A program made the translations under genes and the position numbers. From Drosophila pseudoobscura (taxonomy: Eukaryota > Arthropoda > Insecta > Diptera > Drosophilidae): a DNA stretch of 64,000 nucleotides. This document shows positions 36,956 through 50,362 of the stretch, piece after piece; the first letter of the stretch is position 1; every line of letters begins with the position of its first letter. The stretch is taken from contig NC_046680.1 in the NCBI RefSeq assembly GCF_009870125.1, positions 16,387,501 through 16,451,500 on the forward strand, given 5' to 3'. The notes under the pieces were generated by a model, which saw only the letters and a list, made by a program, of their open reading frames with translations, ran no database searches and was not told the DNA's origin.

Positions 36956-39434
36956 TGATAGGGGGGAAGGGATATTTTTGTTCTGTCTTTTATTGCGTAT
37001 TTGGTGTGAACGAACTGTCGCTCATTTTGATGCGCCGTTATTCCAACAACGCAAAGTGCGCTACATAAATAACCGCTACCCATAGTATTGTATTTTGTGT
37101 TGTTGTTTTTTTATCTTATTTGCTAGCACGCGAGGTATACAAGCGGCTCTTTGCTATCAATATGGCGATGCATCGGGAGGGAACAACAAAAACCACAAAA
37201 AATGGGGTTTAAAAAAAGATATATTATAACAATTTGTGCCACATTCAATGGCCAACAGTTATTTCATTATCGTTGGCAGTGGCATGCAATTGCTTCCGGC
37301 TTCGGCCTGGCCATAGAGACTTTTCGACTCCTCTGACTGCTCCAATCTGCAATCTGTGATTGCTTTCGATTTGGACTACTATGCGAACGCATTTAGCCGA
37401 ATCTCGGTCATGAAATCAGTGCAACCTACATACCCACATGCCATAAATTATGTACATTCGTATCGGGCCTGGACGATATATACCATCAAACTTACCTAAA
37501 ATGAGAAAAACGAAAAAAAAAGGGGAAAGGGATTAATTTATTGCAATTTATTATTAAGCTGTTGCCGCTGATAAACATTGCACGAATGCCATATGTATTA
37601 TTCGTGTAAATTAATTAAAAGTGCTTATCCTACTCCCCTCCTCCCTTCGATAGTTATTGAACTCAATTTATGGCCCTTTTCGAGCGGCATTTAAGTGCTG
37701 AGAGACAGATAGTTCTGCCCTGATTCGACATTAATAACAAGATTAAGTCTATTATTCGTTTGCGTTTACAAATTAATTTCATTTGGTCGGAACAGAGTGC
37801 ACAGGCGCCCCGGGCAAAGTCAAAACCATAAACAACTCTTTTTTTTCCACAACTTTTTCTGCATTTGCAGCATTAAAAAATACTGTCAAAGGCAAAACAA
37901 AAAGAAATCTCTTTTCGGAATTTCGACCGCAAGAAAACAGAATAATATTATATACAAATTATGTGTTTTTTGAAAAAAAAAAATATTGCGTTCTACACGT
38001 GGCTGCAACCATTCCCGTAGGGTGTCTGTATCTGTATCTGTATCTGTGTGCATTGATGCAGTTTATTGACTTTTCCTTTCATGCCAAAGCGGCAGAAAAT
38101 TGTCAAAATGATTATCAAAGCCAAAAAACGGGTATTTGATTGGTTGAGCATCTAATTGGAAGGAAGCTTCATTTAAATTGTCGGATAGGTTATTAATTAG
38201 CAGAGCCGCATCAAAGGTCGTATTTCGTATTAGAAATGCCAATCGGAAACACTTTTCTTGGCCAGATTATCGAAGGTTCTCTTCGTTTATGCAAATGCAA
38301 TTTAATTTCAATGGTGCGAAAACCCAACGCTTTAAGTACCATTTAAAAAAATCACACCATATCTTATTGCATATATACCAATATTTAAGATTACATATAC
38401 ATATAAAGTTACCGAAAGGCTAAGCAAACAAAATACGAAAGAAATGCGGACCGGAATTGGGTCACACATATGTACATATGTACATATATGTACATATGTA
38501 TAAGCATGAAAAAGGAACAAAATGATTGGATTCCTCATATATTCCTCAGAGAGAATGGGTTGATGCCACAAACTTGATAGGGATTTACAGGGTATACAGA
38601 GCCCCAAGGGCCATGCAATTATTCGTTCAGAGATCGAAAATATTTCAAAGAGAGCTTCACCTCAATGCTTTTGGTTCCATCAAAATTCAGGTCGGGGAAC
38701 ATCATATATTTACCAACTCATTTGTATATACATATGTATAGATATATGTATGTACATATGTATATGTATGTATAAAGCTGTTGTATTTTTTTGAGGTAAA
38801 AAAAAACGTTTGTTAATTTACTTTTCACAGATGGCACGGCAAAAGCTCAAGTTAGGCAATTCGTTCAGCAAAATCTGCACTTGATAGTAAAAAACAACAA
38901 TAATATTTTGTATAGCTTTTCGATGAAAAGTAATCATTCGATTTGGGTGAAACCTGGCAGAGTTATTGGAGAGTCTCCAGTGTTGAAAAGGTGGAAGGTT
39001 CGATGCAATACAAGTTGTACAGAGAATGGTACTTTACGTACATACATATGTATGTACAGTGCCCTTAAGCGGCTCTGTATGGGGTGCAAAAACTCCCACA
39101 GCTGCCTTCATATGCCCTGCATTTCACATTCGATTTCGCAAAGAAAAAAAAGCAAAAAGCAGCTCCCAAACGTGCTTAAACACACGAGGTTTTTGGGATG
39201 GAGAGAAAGAGAGAGAGAAGGAGCGGGAATGCATACATACATTTGTGCTGCATATGTGCATGTGTGTATGCATGTTCTCCTGTTGTTTAAATAAAGCCCA
39301 AGCACCGTTAGCAACACATACTCGTAAGGCAATAAAAATAAAGGCAGGCCTAAAAAGAATCGTTGGCAAAACCAAAACCGAAAACCACAACAACAAAAAG
39401 AAGCGTGCACCGAATGTGCTGCTTTTGCAATACA

Positions 39435-39469
39435 GTCGTCGTCGTCGCCGTCGTCGTCGTCGTCGTCGT
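39435..39469. repeat. (GTC)n trinucleotide array
   Basis: About eleven GTC units with one interruption. It generates a polyvaline-like artefact frame on the plus strand. Confidence 0.9.
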
Positions 39470-42434
39470 AGTCGTGGACGCCTCTGCTGCAATGCACATG
39501 ACTTACGGACGCAAGGTGTATGAAAACAAGGTGAAGCATTCGCAGAGAGCACTTACAGTCAAGTTTCAACTACGACCTCAAAAGATCGTTAGTTTGGCCA
39601 GAAGAATAGTCAATCAGGGAGATGTGATCGGCAATTCCTCACCTTGCATGAATACACCTTGGACTGAGTGACGCTCGTTTTTGCTTGCATTCTGTTACGC
39701 TCTCACGCGTCGAAGAGCCTGCTGCTGGAGCTGGGCTTTTGTAAATTGGCAGCACTGCAGTTACAGTTGTTTCTTTCTTTATTGCTTTTATCTTTTGAAC
39801 TTTGCCTCACACACTCAAACACACGCACACAGAGGGAGGGAAAAAGACAGAGACAGAGACAGACACGCACGTTTAATTATATTTGGCTGCATTTGTTGTT
39901 GTTTTTTTTTAGTGGGTCAGCGAAATTATTTTGTTGTTTCTGTCGCTGTTTGCCTCGTAACTGTTGCGCGACGCGACTGCGCTTTTTATTCGCCTGTGCT
40001 GCAGCTGCGCAAAACTGGATTTCAAAAGCAGCAACAGCAAGCAACAACAAGACTGTCGCTGGGGAGAGGGCTGGGGAGAACATTTACTGTGAAGGTAAAC
40101 CGGCGCATAAAAAAAAGAATAAGAAAGAGGGGATCTGCGGAAGAGGGGGGAAACTGCATTGATTTGTGTTTTTGCTGTTGCACAAAACACGTTTTTGACG
40201 GTGCAAAAATTTCCATAAAAGGTGAAGCATTTCCAGAGAGAGAGAGAGATCGTCACAAAGGCGCTCTTCAGCAAAAGAGAGCCACACACCACACAAAAAG
40301 AGAGTGTCCAAAAAAAAGTTCAAGCACCTGCCAAAAAAAAGAAAAGCAAAACGAAAGAGAGCCAAAAGACAAAAGCCGAAATAACAATTCCATTTGTTGT
40401 TGCCTTAATTATTTTTTTATCTATGTACTTAGCTGAAACGCGAAAGAGGAAGAGAAGGAAAAGAAGCGGAGGCAAACGCGAGGTGAGGGAGAGAAAAACA
40501 CTGCGACGCTGGCTGCGCAGCTGGCGCTATCGGTGGCATATGAGCAACTGAGTAATTACAATCGACAGCAGGCCACAGAAGCAGCAGCCGAAGAAGCCGC
40601 GAACTATTTTCAAAGAAATTTTGAGAGCAATTAAATAATGGCTTTGATAAACAGTTCTTTTCGGCATAAAAAAGAGAGGGAGAAAACACGCGCGCGAAAA
40701 GAAATGTGCTAAAGAAAGCTGATCGGAAGAGAGAGAGAGCGCGCGCACAGGCAGCAGAAGAAAGCAGAGCAAGCAACAGAAGCAACCGCAGTCTTGTTCT
40801 TTTCCCCTGCCATCGGCATGCATGACTTGAGACGTAGGCAGCGGCAGCGGGAGGGGCAGAGACAGCGGCAGCGGAGCGTCGATGAGTCAAAAGCAGCGCG
40901 GCCATAAAAAATTGCGCGCCAAATAAGCAGCGGAAGAGCGAGGCGAGCATGGCAATGCGAAAAGGGTTTACGGTAAATGCCAGCCACAGTGGAATGAAGC
41001 GATTAAAAAGGAATCGCTTCAGCATTACTAAATAAACTAGACCACAGCTGTATCTTGCATCTGTGGGATACCTGTTAGCTGCTGCTGCTGCTGTTGCGAA
41101 CATATGAACATGTGCAATTGCCAACTAGAACAACACGTTCACTTGCGACAACGTAGTACGTCATACCCGTAGACGGGGTAAACGATAAAGAAAAACGTGT
41201 TTTCTGTTCTGTTGCAACGGCGGCTCGTTGCTATTTATCGCTATACCCACCAACAGCCCCCCAGCACTCCCCCCCGCCCGCCATGCGACACTGCATTGTA
41301 TCTGAGGGAAACGTGCCCAGAGAACGGCATGCCAAACCAACTGGAATTGTATCTAATTAGTCTACCGGTCTACTGTAACGAGTAGTTCTATTGTAGCAAT
41401 AGCAACCGCCTAAGATATTGTATCTCCACGCCGCCCAGCCCCCCACTACGAGTAGATCTCCTGCCGCCACACGTTGAGACGCCCCCATTTCGTCGGATTT
41501 TCTTTCCCCTCTTCGATCCCAGTCGAATCCCATTATTTATCTCCCGACCCCTCCACCCCCGCGGGCCGATAAAATAAATTCAAACAAGACAAGCTGTATG
41601 CCCCTCGAGTGCATAAATATAATTTGGGGCTGCGGCAAATCGTCGGCTTGTTATGGTTGCAACAAATTAATAATAAATAAAATACATAATTATCTGTTGA
41701 CATTAGTGTTTTTGTGTGTGTGTGTGTGTGCTTCTACTTTACTGCTTCTACTGTTTTATACTTTTAAAGGGTATTACGACACTATTCTTCTGTATATTGA
41801 TAGATTTTCCATAAAGCTAGACAGAGATCTCAGTAAACGTGTATGAGTATCTTAGTATATCATGTAGATGCCATTAAAAAAATGTATTTGCCAGGGTATA
41901 CATTTTTCGGCTAGCCCTGCTTTTCCGATTTAAATTAGATATTAACCTCAACATTTGGAAATCAGTTAAAAGCTTTTCATTTAGTTTTTTTTCCAAGCGT
42001 CAGGTTATGGGAAAAACTATATTTGTATGGATAAAATGAAGTTTTTCTGGGATTTACTGGCTAATTGAATGCTTTTAATGGCGTATTGCATTTGTGGATA
42101 AGAACTCTGTATCTGTATCTGGCAAGGGCTGCATTTTGTCTGCTGTGTGCATTCACTGCCCTTTTACACCTCACTTCCTGTCGAATTGCAGGCGGCACAC
42201 AACAGTTCAGCTGTTTGGGGCATTAGTTTTGTGCTGCAATCATTATCGCCCCGTCCCCTGCTCCCGCTCGCTCTCTACCTTGCTCTGTTGCAGATACAGA
42301 TACAGATACAAAGCGAGCATTAAATGAAAAATACTGAAAAACAAAACCCAGCACCAGTCGTAGTACCATGCCAAAGGCAAAGGCAAGGCCCAGAGCCACA
42401 CGTCACTTGACGTTCAAGTTCAATAACCTGGCCA

Positions 42435-42459
42435 ACACACACACACACACACACACACA
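42435..42459. repeat. (CA)n microsatellite
   Basis: About twelve CA dinucleotides. Confidence 0.95.
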
Positions 42460-45400
42460 TACACACGTACACTCAGTTGCAGAGTGAAAGAGAGGGGGAC
42501 TCACACAACGACAATTACCAAATAATGTGGCCACATGCACATGAAGAAAACGCCGGCAAACGGCATTAAGAAAAAGAAGCAGTACGATGAAGCAGTGGAA
42601 GCAAAGGCAGTGGAAAAAATGAAATAAAAACTGAAACCGAACTGAACTGAGCTGAAAAGAGCTGAACAGAAAAGAAAAGAATAAAATCAAATTGAAACAA
42701 AATCTGCGGTCGACGCTTTGCCGCTTGCTTACATAACAGCAAATAATGTTTAAGCAGCGGTAAAGCAAAGCAACGCAAAGTCAGAGCGAAAGACACAGCG
42801 GCAGAGACAATTAGAGGAAGCGAGAGAGAGACAGATAGAGAGGGACAGAGAGCAGGCTGTGCGAGCAGAGAGCACAGAACCGGGAAGAAGTAAAATGACA
42901 AACAATAACAAAAGGCATTTCCAAAAAAAAAAAACAACAACACACACACAAAAAAAAGAGCAACACGAATTACATTCGAAAAGGGGCAAAGCCAAAGGCC
43001 CCAAAATAAGATAAAAAATAAAATAAAACAAAGCCAAAAGTGATCTGACGTTGTACTTCGATTGGGACACAGCGAGCGCTACAGATACAGATACAGATAC
43101 AGATAGAACTTCTCCTCGCATCTCCCTCTCTCTCCTCTCCGCTCTGTCTTTCTTTCTTCTCCCGCTTTTTGTGTACTCTTTTTTGTTTGAATTTCAAAGT
43201 TGTGAAATGTTTTGGGTGTGAAGAGAATGTAGGGGAAGGGAAAGTGGAGGGGGGAAGGAGGGGTCGAGTGTGGTAGAGTGTGAAAGGGGCCACGGGGGCG
43301 GGTTAAGTAGATGCTAAACAGCATCAAAAATGACTTAATTACAATCATCCCGACGTATCTCTCGATCAATTAGTGAAATGGCTATTTGCAAACAGTATCC
43401 GAGAGATACACTGCACTTGAGCCCCGGGCTTGTGGTTCAGCGCGAAATTTTAAGTAGAAATGTCTTCGAATCTGCTCGGAAAGTAAAGGTTTTCGGAATG
43501 CTTGTGAAAACATTAAAAACAGAACGTTTTGTATCTCCAAACCGTATCTTAAAGCGTTGAAGTGAAAGCCACAACAAAGCGTCTTCAAGGGAATTCTAGT
43601 TTTCAGTGCCCCTTCGAGTAATAATCAAATAATTTAACCAACAGCGGTTGCATTCTCCTGCAGCATGAGCTGAATGAAATTTCATTAGTCAGCGGTTGAG
43701 GCAAAGCCCCAAGCCCCCCTCCTCCCACCGTCCATACCTCTCCAGACCTGGCTGGCATTCCTCTACGCACCGCAGCACAGCGCAACATAGCACAGAACAC
43801 AGCAGGAAGCCAACCGGCTCAAGAAGCTGGCCATGCGGCTTTGGGTGCAAAAATAATAATTTAAAAAAAACATTCAACAGCCAATAAGAAATATCTGGGC
43901 CCAGAACGGGGCTTTAACTGAACGAAAACGGGAGTTCAGATACTTTTCTGCGCTGGAAAAGCCCTCAATGCGTGCCTTTTGTTTGTACTTGCATCACGAT
44001 ATTTCACTCACGAAATTCATTTCAAAGCCAAACCCGATATTAGAATTCCCAACGAAACTGCAGACAAGAGAAAAAGCAGAGAAGGAAAGAAGGAGAGAAC
44101 GTGGCACGCAATAATCGTAATAACAATAATACAGCAGAATGAAGAACATGCCAAAATGTTGTAATGACTCAAAGTGAAAATAAACTTGCCCCAAAGCGGT
44201 GACGGGGGGAGGGGGAGGAGGAGGAGGAAGCGGAACACTCTTAGCCAGTTCTTGGGGAGGGATCTGGCTGGATGGCTGGAGTACGAGAAGGGAGTAGGTT
44301 GTGGGACGTAGGACGTGGGGACGGAGATGAGCAGCGAGAAGAAGGCGGCACGGCCAAATGAAAACTAATTGTACCGTAGCGAATTATTCGAGAGCCCCAA
44401 GTTGGGGACCCAGCGATGGAAAAGGAATTCGTAGAACTACAGCGACGACAGCGCGACTAAGAAACAAAAAAAAAATATATATATATATAAGAGAACAAAA
44501 ATTACATTTCTATGCAAGTCACGGCGTTTGCCTCCAGCCTGTCGCTGTGTCCATGCCCCCGCCCCCACTCTCTAACTCTCTCTCTCTCTCCCGCTCTTCC
44601 CCTTTAGTTCTCCCGAAAGGCACAAACACATTTGTAATTGACGCAAGTTTCCAAAGTACCGCATTACATGGGTCCCGACTCTGAGTTCGGGTTCTGGGCC
44701 TCGAATTTGGGAGGTGGCAGGCAGCGATTGTGCCTGGCATATTGAACGAGTACGAGGGGGAAAAAATAAGACAAAAGGCAAAAGCCAACGGCAAAGTAGA
44801 GGGTAGCCATAATAGAAAAAGGCTAAAGAGAAGCGGCACGAGAACCGTTAGCAGTCGCTCGTAATTGGCATTTAAAAAGTGTGTCGCATGTCGTCAGAAA
44901 TACAGATACAGATACAAACACGGCAGCGAAGGCGAAGCGTTGATCCATTAGGGGACAAAACTTCAGAAGTACCCCTCAATAATGATATAATTACATACGC
45001 AGGTGAGTCCATGAATAAATCTGCCTGCAGCTGTTGAAAATCTCAAGAAGGAGAGTGCGTGAGGGGGTGGGCTCTATACTCTACAGGGTGGACTACCCTC
45101 CCGGACGGGAGGTCAGTGGTTGGTTCTTAGACATGTTCATGTCCACAACGAAAATTCAATAATCAAAAGAGCACTTGGAATAGCAGAACCAGGAAATATC
45201 CTCCATCGGAGGGCAGATATTTTCCAAGAATTCCCCCCGGGTTCTTCCACCTCAGCCACTTCTCATGTGAAAGGGAAGAAACATCTCTGGATGACCTTGT
45301 TCAACTTTGTACTCCATAAAAAACACACTATCCTGACCCCCAAAAACCGGGTGCTCCCTCAGATATCGCAGAATAAGATACATATACAGATACAGATACA

Positions 45401-46225
45401 GTTGCAGAAGCTGTAGCTGTATCTGGTAGATGTCCACCAGAAGATGGCAAAATGACAATGAGCCATATATCAAATTATATATAAGCGTGTACTTAAAAAA
45501 CTACACTTCCGACCTTCGAGAGAGAGAGGGGGAGACCCAGCACGACATCCGGCAAATTCACGACAACACTGCCCCCCCGCCCCGCTCAAGGCAATGTAAG
45601 TAAACGAGAATAAGAGACAAGAAAAGAATCAAAAAAGTAAAACATAAAGAAAGCAGAAGTAACAGCAGGGGCAGCAGAATGGATAGGATCGGAATGGGAT
45701 AGTGGCCACAAGGGGCATAAATTGAACTTTTTCTTTTTTTCTTCTTTTTCTCTGCCTTCTCTTCTATGCTTTTTTCTTTCCCCACACGATTCATAATTTC
45801 TGGTAATTGGAGTTTAAGGCGGACACCTCCGCCGAACAGAACGAAAACTGACAAGAAATTGCCTGACAACTTATTTTTGGAAGCGTGTTTTTTGTTTTTG
45901 TTTTTTGTTGGTTGTTTGTTTAGATTACGTTTTCCTAATGCCAGCAAATCGCCTTATTACGCTGTCGGCTGTCTGTGCAGTCCACCGAATGAAACCAGAA
46001 TAAAAAATAATGACAAGGTGTTAATTTGAGGCCCAACCAAGGAGCTCGTCAGCCGCATCATCATCATCATGGCTGTGGTTTCTTGGCAGGCAATGAAGTT
46101 ATTAAATCCAATTCTAGGAGATGTTAACTCAAAACTTTAATTTTAGATGCAGAAATTAAAACTATTTTCATCATCATTCGTGAGTGTTGCATATTTTATT
46201 TATTGGATAAATATTTATCTGCATA

Positions 46226-46480
46226 CACTCGGAGAAAAATGGCGTAGTAAAAAGAAACACACGCATATTGAAATTTAAAATTCGGTCTAAAAATACAAAC
46301 AGTGAAATGATATAGAATTCACTTTGATTTGAGAATAAATTAGATAAATAAATATAAATATTAAAAACATTAGAAACACTTTTATAAAAAAACTAAATAT
46401 TTAAATTAAGTATTTTCATATTCAAGTCAAAATATAGCTGAAACACATTCATTTTGATAATTTCCACTCTCGGAAAAAAT
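46226..46480. repeat. AT-rich dispersed repeat, copy 2
   Basis: It starts CACTCGGAGAAAAATGGCG and ends TTTCCACTCTCGGAAAAAAT. It matches copy 1 (34094-34325) at both ends, in the same orientation. Its own two ends resemble each other as direct repeats (CACTC..GGA.AAAAAT), not as inverted repeats. Confidence 0.65.
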
Positions 46481-49400
46481 CGATTGGTATATATTTTTAT
46501 TTTAAATATACATAGGTGTAAATATTAAAATTTCATGGCTTTTTTCTCTGGTTGTAGGAAAAGAGGAAACTAATATGATTTCTAAAAGGCTGACAACATT
46601 TTTTTTTTCGCTAAGAAACTATTGAATTTTCGCGAAGCAAAGTCAACAAGTTTTAAATTTCAGACAACAAAAAAATAGAAAATATATAGATTTTCAATTG
46701 AAACTAAAAAAAAGAATGGCTTGAACGAATAAGAATAATAATGCAGCAATTGGAAATTGAGTTCCCCAATGCGACTGATTTACAGGTCATTCGAATAGAA
46801 ATCCCAAAGCATATTTTGCCGAACATGCATGACTTTCCATTCGATTTTGAATTTATGATGGCTTTGACCGAAATATGAGCAAGAGAACTTATTATTCACA
46901 GTGTCGTCCGACAGTCACAGCCACAGCTGTTTTCGACTCATTTGAAATGCCAATCAGGCAGGAAATTTCATTCGCTGAGGCCAAAAGAAGAAAACTTCAG
47001 TACGGCATACGGAAAATCAATCAAACATCGAAGAGATCGAATGTCAGTACCAGAAAGAGCAAACTTCTTAGCGGTGCCAAAGGCTACAATCGAAAGTTCA
47101 AGTTCCTTAGAGATACATGCGGTAAGGTGGAGATACTCTTACGGTAACTACCAGCGACAAGCAGCACTTTCAATTAGCTCAATTACACAACCCTGCAGCA
47201 GCAGCAGCAGCGGCAGCAGCATCAGAGGGTGTAATAAACCCCCAAGGATGGACGGCTGGACAGATGCACAAACAACCCTTTCAGCCACCTAGCCCACCCC
47301 TCCATACACGCGGACATTCGCGGACCAGAGACAATGAAAATCAATTATTTCTAGTAAAAAAGCCAGCGTTGCAAGCTAGCCAAAAGGTAAAAACAAAGCA
47401 TGATTAAAGAGAACCTGCAACTTGCAACCCCCGTGGAGTGGAGTGGAGTCGAGTCGAGTGCATCTCCAGTTGCTGCACAGCCCCCGTGTTGCCCGGAGTG
47501 ATGCATTCAATTAACAGCCGATGCCCAGAGGCCGCAGGCCCAGAGACAGACAGATTCTGGCAAATGCATTTTGACTGTTGCATCAGCAACGAAACGGGGA
47601 TGGGTGGGCACCCCAAAGGGACGGATGTGTGGATTGTTTGGTTGGCCTCCAGACGCACCACCAAAAAATACCTTCTGACTTTTTGCATCACTCCTACTTC
47701 TACTCCTACTCCAGCTGCCAATCCAGTGGTGGGTGGCTGCCCCTTGTCCGGCGGCAGGAGGAGTGTGTGCCCCTTCTATTTATGGCCTCCAGTCTGGATG
47801 CAGAATTTTGCGAGTGGAGTGGAGTGGCATGCGTCATGCTCCCAGACACATCGGCGACAGTGGAGTGAGTGAGTGACGTTGCCGCATCCCAACGTATTTC
47901 AGAATGCATCAATGGAAATGCCAGTGGCAGTGGCAGTGGCAAAGTGCAAAAGGCAGACATGCTGATGACCCGCATGGAATGATGAAGATTCAATCAGGGG
48001 ACGTGCACTTTACATTTGATTTGACCGAATGCCCGAAAGGAGATGCCAGATGCTCGCCTGCTTGAAGCTCTTAAATCCAAGATCTTTCGAATCCTGAAAA
48101 ACTTCTTTTTTTTAACGCATTCAAGTACGAAGAACTTGTTCCTCCCGAGACCTGTGTCTGTGCGGCATTTCCGGGCTCAAGTGCTCGTTCTCTCCCATTT
48201 GCTATTGGATTTCCCTTTCGGTTCGCTCGCGTGCCACCATTAGTAGGTCAGGCCTGGGCGACACACGGCAGCACCCCTAAGGGGGGACCTCTTCAGGGCT
48301 GCCACAATGTCTGATCTCTGGTTCAAGCGGCATTAGCAAAAAGGGCAAGAACTAAATCGTTTAACCTGCCCCTCTCTCTATCTCTCTCTCTCTCTCTTTA
48401 GTCCATGGGATTCAGCGCATCCGCCTACGAGTGCACTTAATCACATGGCTGCTTCGCTCCTCCTTTGCCCGCTGCCTTTTGGGCACGTAGGAAGTGACGT
48501 TTAAGGCACGTACGCAACGGCAACGGCAACGGCAACGGCGATGCTCGCTCGCTCCTGTCCGCGCTGGGGCGCCTACAGGTATGCAGTGCAGTGGCAGTGG
48601 CACGTCTAGGCAGGAGAGCGTAAACGATGCCAAGTGGCAGATGCCAGGCAGTCCGGCAAAGGGCCTGCAGAGCAGAGAGCGACAGACAGGCGACGGTGAC
48701 GGTGACGGTGACGACCCAAACGCTTGAAATGACGAGAAGATGCTGCTTCATGTGCTAATTGCGCTGTCAAGTCAAGTGTGGGCGACGACAACGACAACGA
48801 GGAGGAGCAACATCAGCAGCAACATCAAGCGGAAGCAACAGCTCAAATGCCAAATGAGAAATGAGGCATCCGCCAACACACCAGCACACAAACACTCTCA
48901 CACAGGCAATGCCATTAGTTAAGGGACGGGAAAAATTGTTGCATACTTTGCGCGGCCGCAAGAGTGTGCTCCTTTCATGCACGTGCCACCAGAAGCCACC
49001 CAGCCATCTTTCCATGCCACAACTGGCAACCGAAATGAAGTAATATCCATGCCGGGGCTGCCTCCAGGCCTTGTCCCACAGGAATCAATACACTATCGAA
49101 CACGGGCGTGGGAACGCCTTCTTGGGCCATGTTTTATCATCTTTTCGGTTTTTATTTGTCGACTCTGGCTGGGCTCTGTGCATAGGACCCAATGTTATTT
49201 TTATCGGCTCGAGCAGATAAGGGGCCGGCGAGCAGCAGACAGCCGGTGGCAATGGTGGAAATCGATTTTTCCAACCCTCCAACCAGCCCCAGCAGCAACA
49301 ATTGCCACTGCCGCGGCTGTTTCTGTGCTGCCTCGTCTCTGTTGCTGCTCCAGGCGTCGTGGGTGCCAGTGCCAACAGAGAGCTTGGGCTTCGGCTTGGG

Positions 49401-50215
49401 TTTGGGCTTGGGCCGTGGAAAATTACAGCTGTTGCCGGCGGCCACAGAATGCTGCAAGCCAATTGTAAAAGCCACAGGATGTTTCAATTTAAGTTTAAGT
49501 TTAAGTTTCGTTTCCATTATAGAAATGTGATTGAGCCGGCAGAGTCCAAACGAATTCAGAGGCAAGAATGAATTCAATTTCCTGAAAACATACCCATCTA
49601 ATTCTAAAGAATGATTCTTTCCATTGATTCTTCCTGGAAGTGGTGCCAAATGGTATCCAAATGGTATGCTTGAAGATTTCTTCATAATTCCAACCATATC
49701 AATGCTCGCTTTTTTCTTTATTGGAAATTATACAAAAAGGTGTTTACTGTTTTTGTATCCAAGAATATTCCAATTGCTGCTTTATTTCTACCCCACGAAA
49801 TGTTATCAGCATTATGAAATGTTAGAGACGGTCTCTGCGCTATATTTCGGATAAAAGCAATGCAAGCTGCCATTAGAGAGAGAGAGAGCTCCATGCATTT
49901 GGGAACTTCAACCCCCAAAAAAAAAAGGGAAAACTTTATCGGGGAACTACCACCCCGTACCGGGAATTATCAGCTAGTCCAGCCGCCCGGCGGCCACCGA
50001 AGGTACAGGCGGGCAGGAAAAAGGTGGTGAGAGCCGATTGAATGGATGAGTGCCGGGAATACTATTGTTTGTGTCTGATAAGGGTGGCAAGAGTGGATCT
50101 CCCCATCCACCCCGTGCTGCTATCCACCCACCCGACAAGGACATTGAGCTTTATGGAGACAGATCTGGCCCAGAGAATTGCGGAATGTAGGTACATAGAT
50201 TTGGGAGGTACTCAC

Positions 50216-50362
50216 CCTAGCATGCATGTGCACATCATTCTCGCCGGGCTGTTGGACACCGGTGCGGATCTTTTTGTTTTGGGGCCCCTCGCTGACGACT
50301 ATGGTGGCCCCTCCGCCGCCGCCGGCTCCTCCGCTTCCGTTGCTGGCGCCGTTGTAGGGCAT
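50216..50362 (-). CDS. sm: smooth (hnRNP L homologue), start-codon exon
   Basis: This minus-strand coding exon has 49 codons from ATG at 50362-50360 to an AGG/GTGAGT donor after 50216. It encodes MPYNGASNGSGGAGG, a glycine-rich low-complexity N-terminus, then ATIVVSEGPQNKKIRTG and the end QQPGENDVHMHAR. This agrees with the N-terminus I remember for fly Smooth. The exon ends in phase 0, so it can join the exon at 28333 directly. The start context (CCACAATGC) is acceptable for flies. A TTTAATCAG acceptor-like site lies about 50 bases upstream, so part of the 5' UTR may come from a separate exon. Confidence 0.85.

Larger units (their letters stand above)
28334..50215. other. second large smooth intron, no gene recognised
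   Basis: About 21.9 kb. It contains poly-G tracts (29067-29080 and 32498-32514), a GATA array (30163-30201) and ACAGACGG repeats (about 31486-31530). It also has GA/CT runs, a GTC array (39435-39469), CA/TG runs, several CAGATA hexamer arrays, and palindromic ACATATGT clusters near 38463-38500 and 38720-38770. A pair of related AT-rich repeats lies at 34094 and 46226. Blocks near 39.7-41.2 kb and 42.4-43.1 kb are purine-rich on the plus strand. One uncertain open frame at 29539-29862 is listed separately. I looked for an exon encoding an hnRNP L-type first RRM and did not find one. Confidence 0.6.

Noticed and set aside
39363..39671. 102-codon frame with a polyvaline core
   Set aside because: The frame is made by the GTC trinucleotide array and is not supported by any motif.
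40429..41124. 231-codon minus-strand frame rich in Leu/Phe/Ser
   Set aside because: It reflects purine-rich DNA on the plus strand; no signal peptide or membrane protein family fits, and composition explains it.
43378..43560. 60-codon ATG-started frame
   Set aside because: Some protein-like content, but it is short, isolated and has no known relatives or gene signals.
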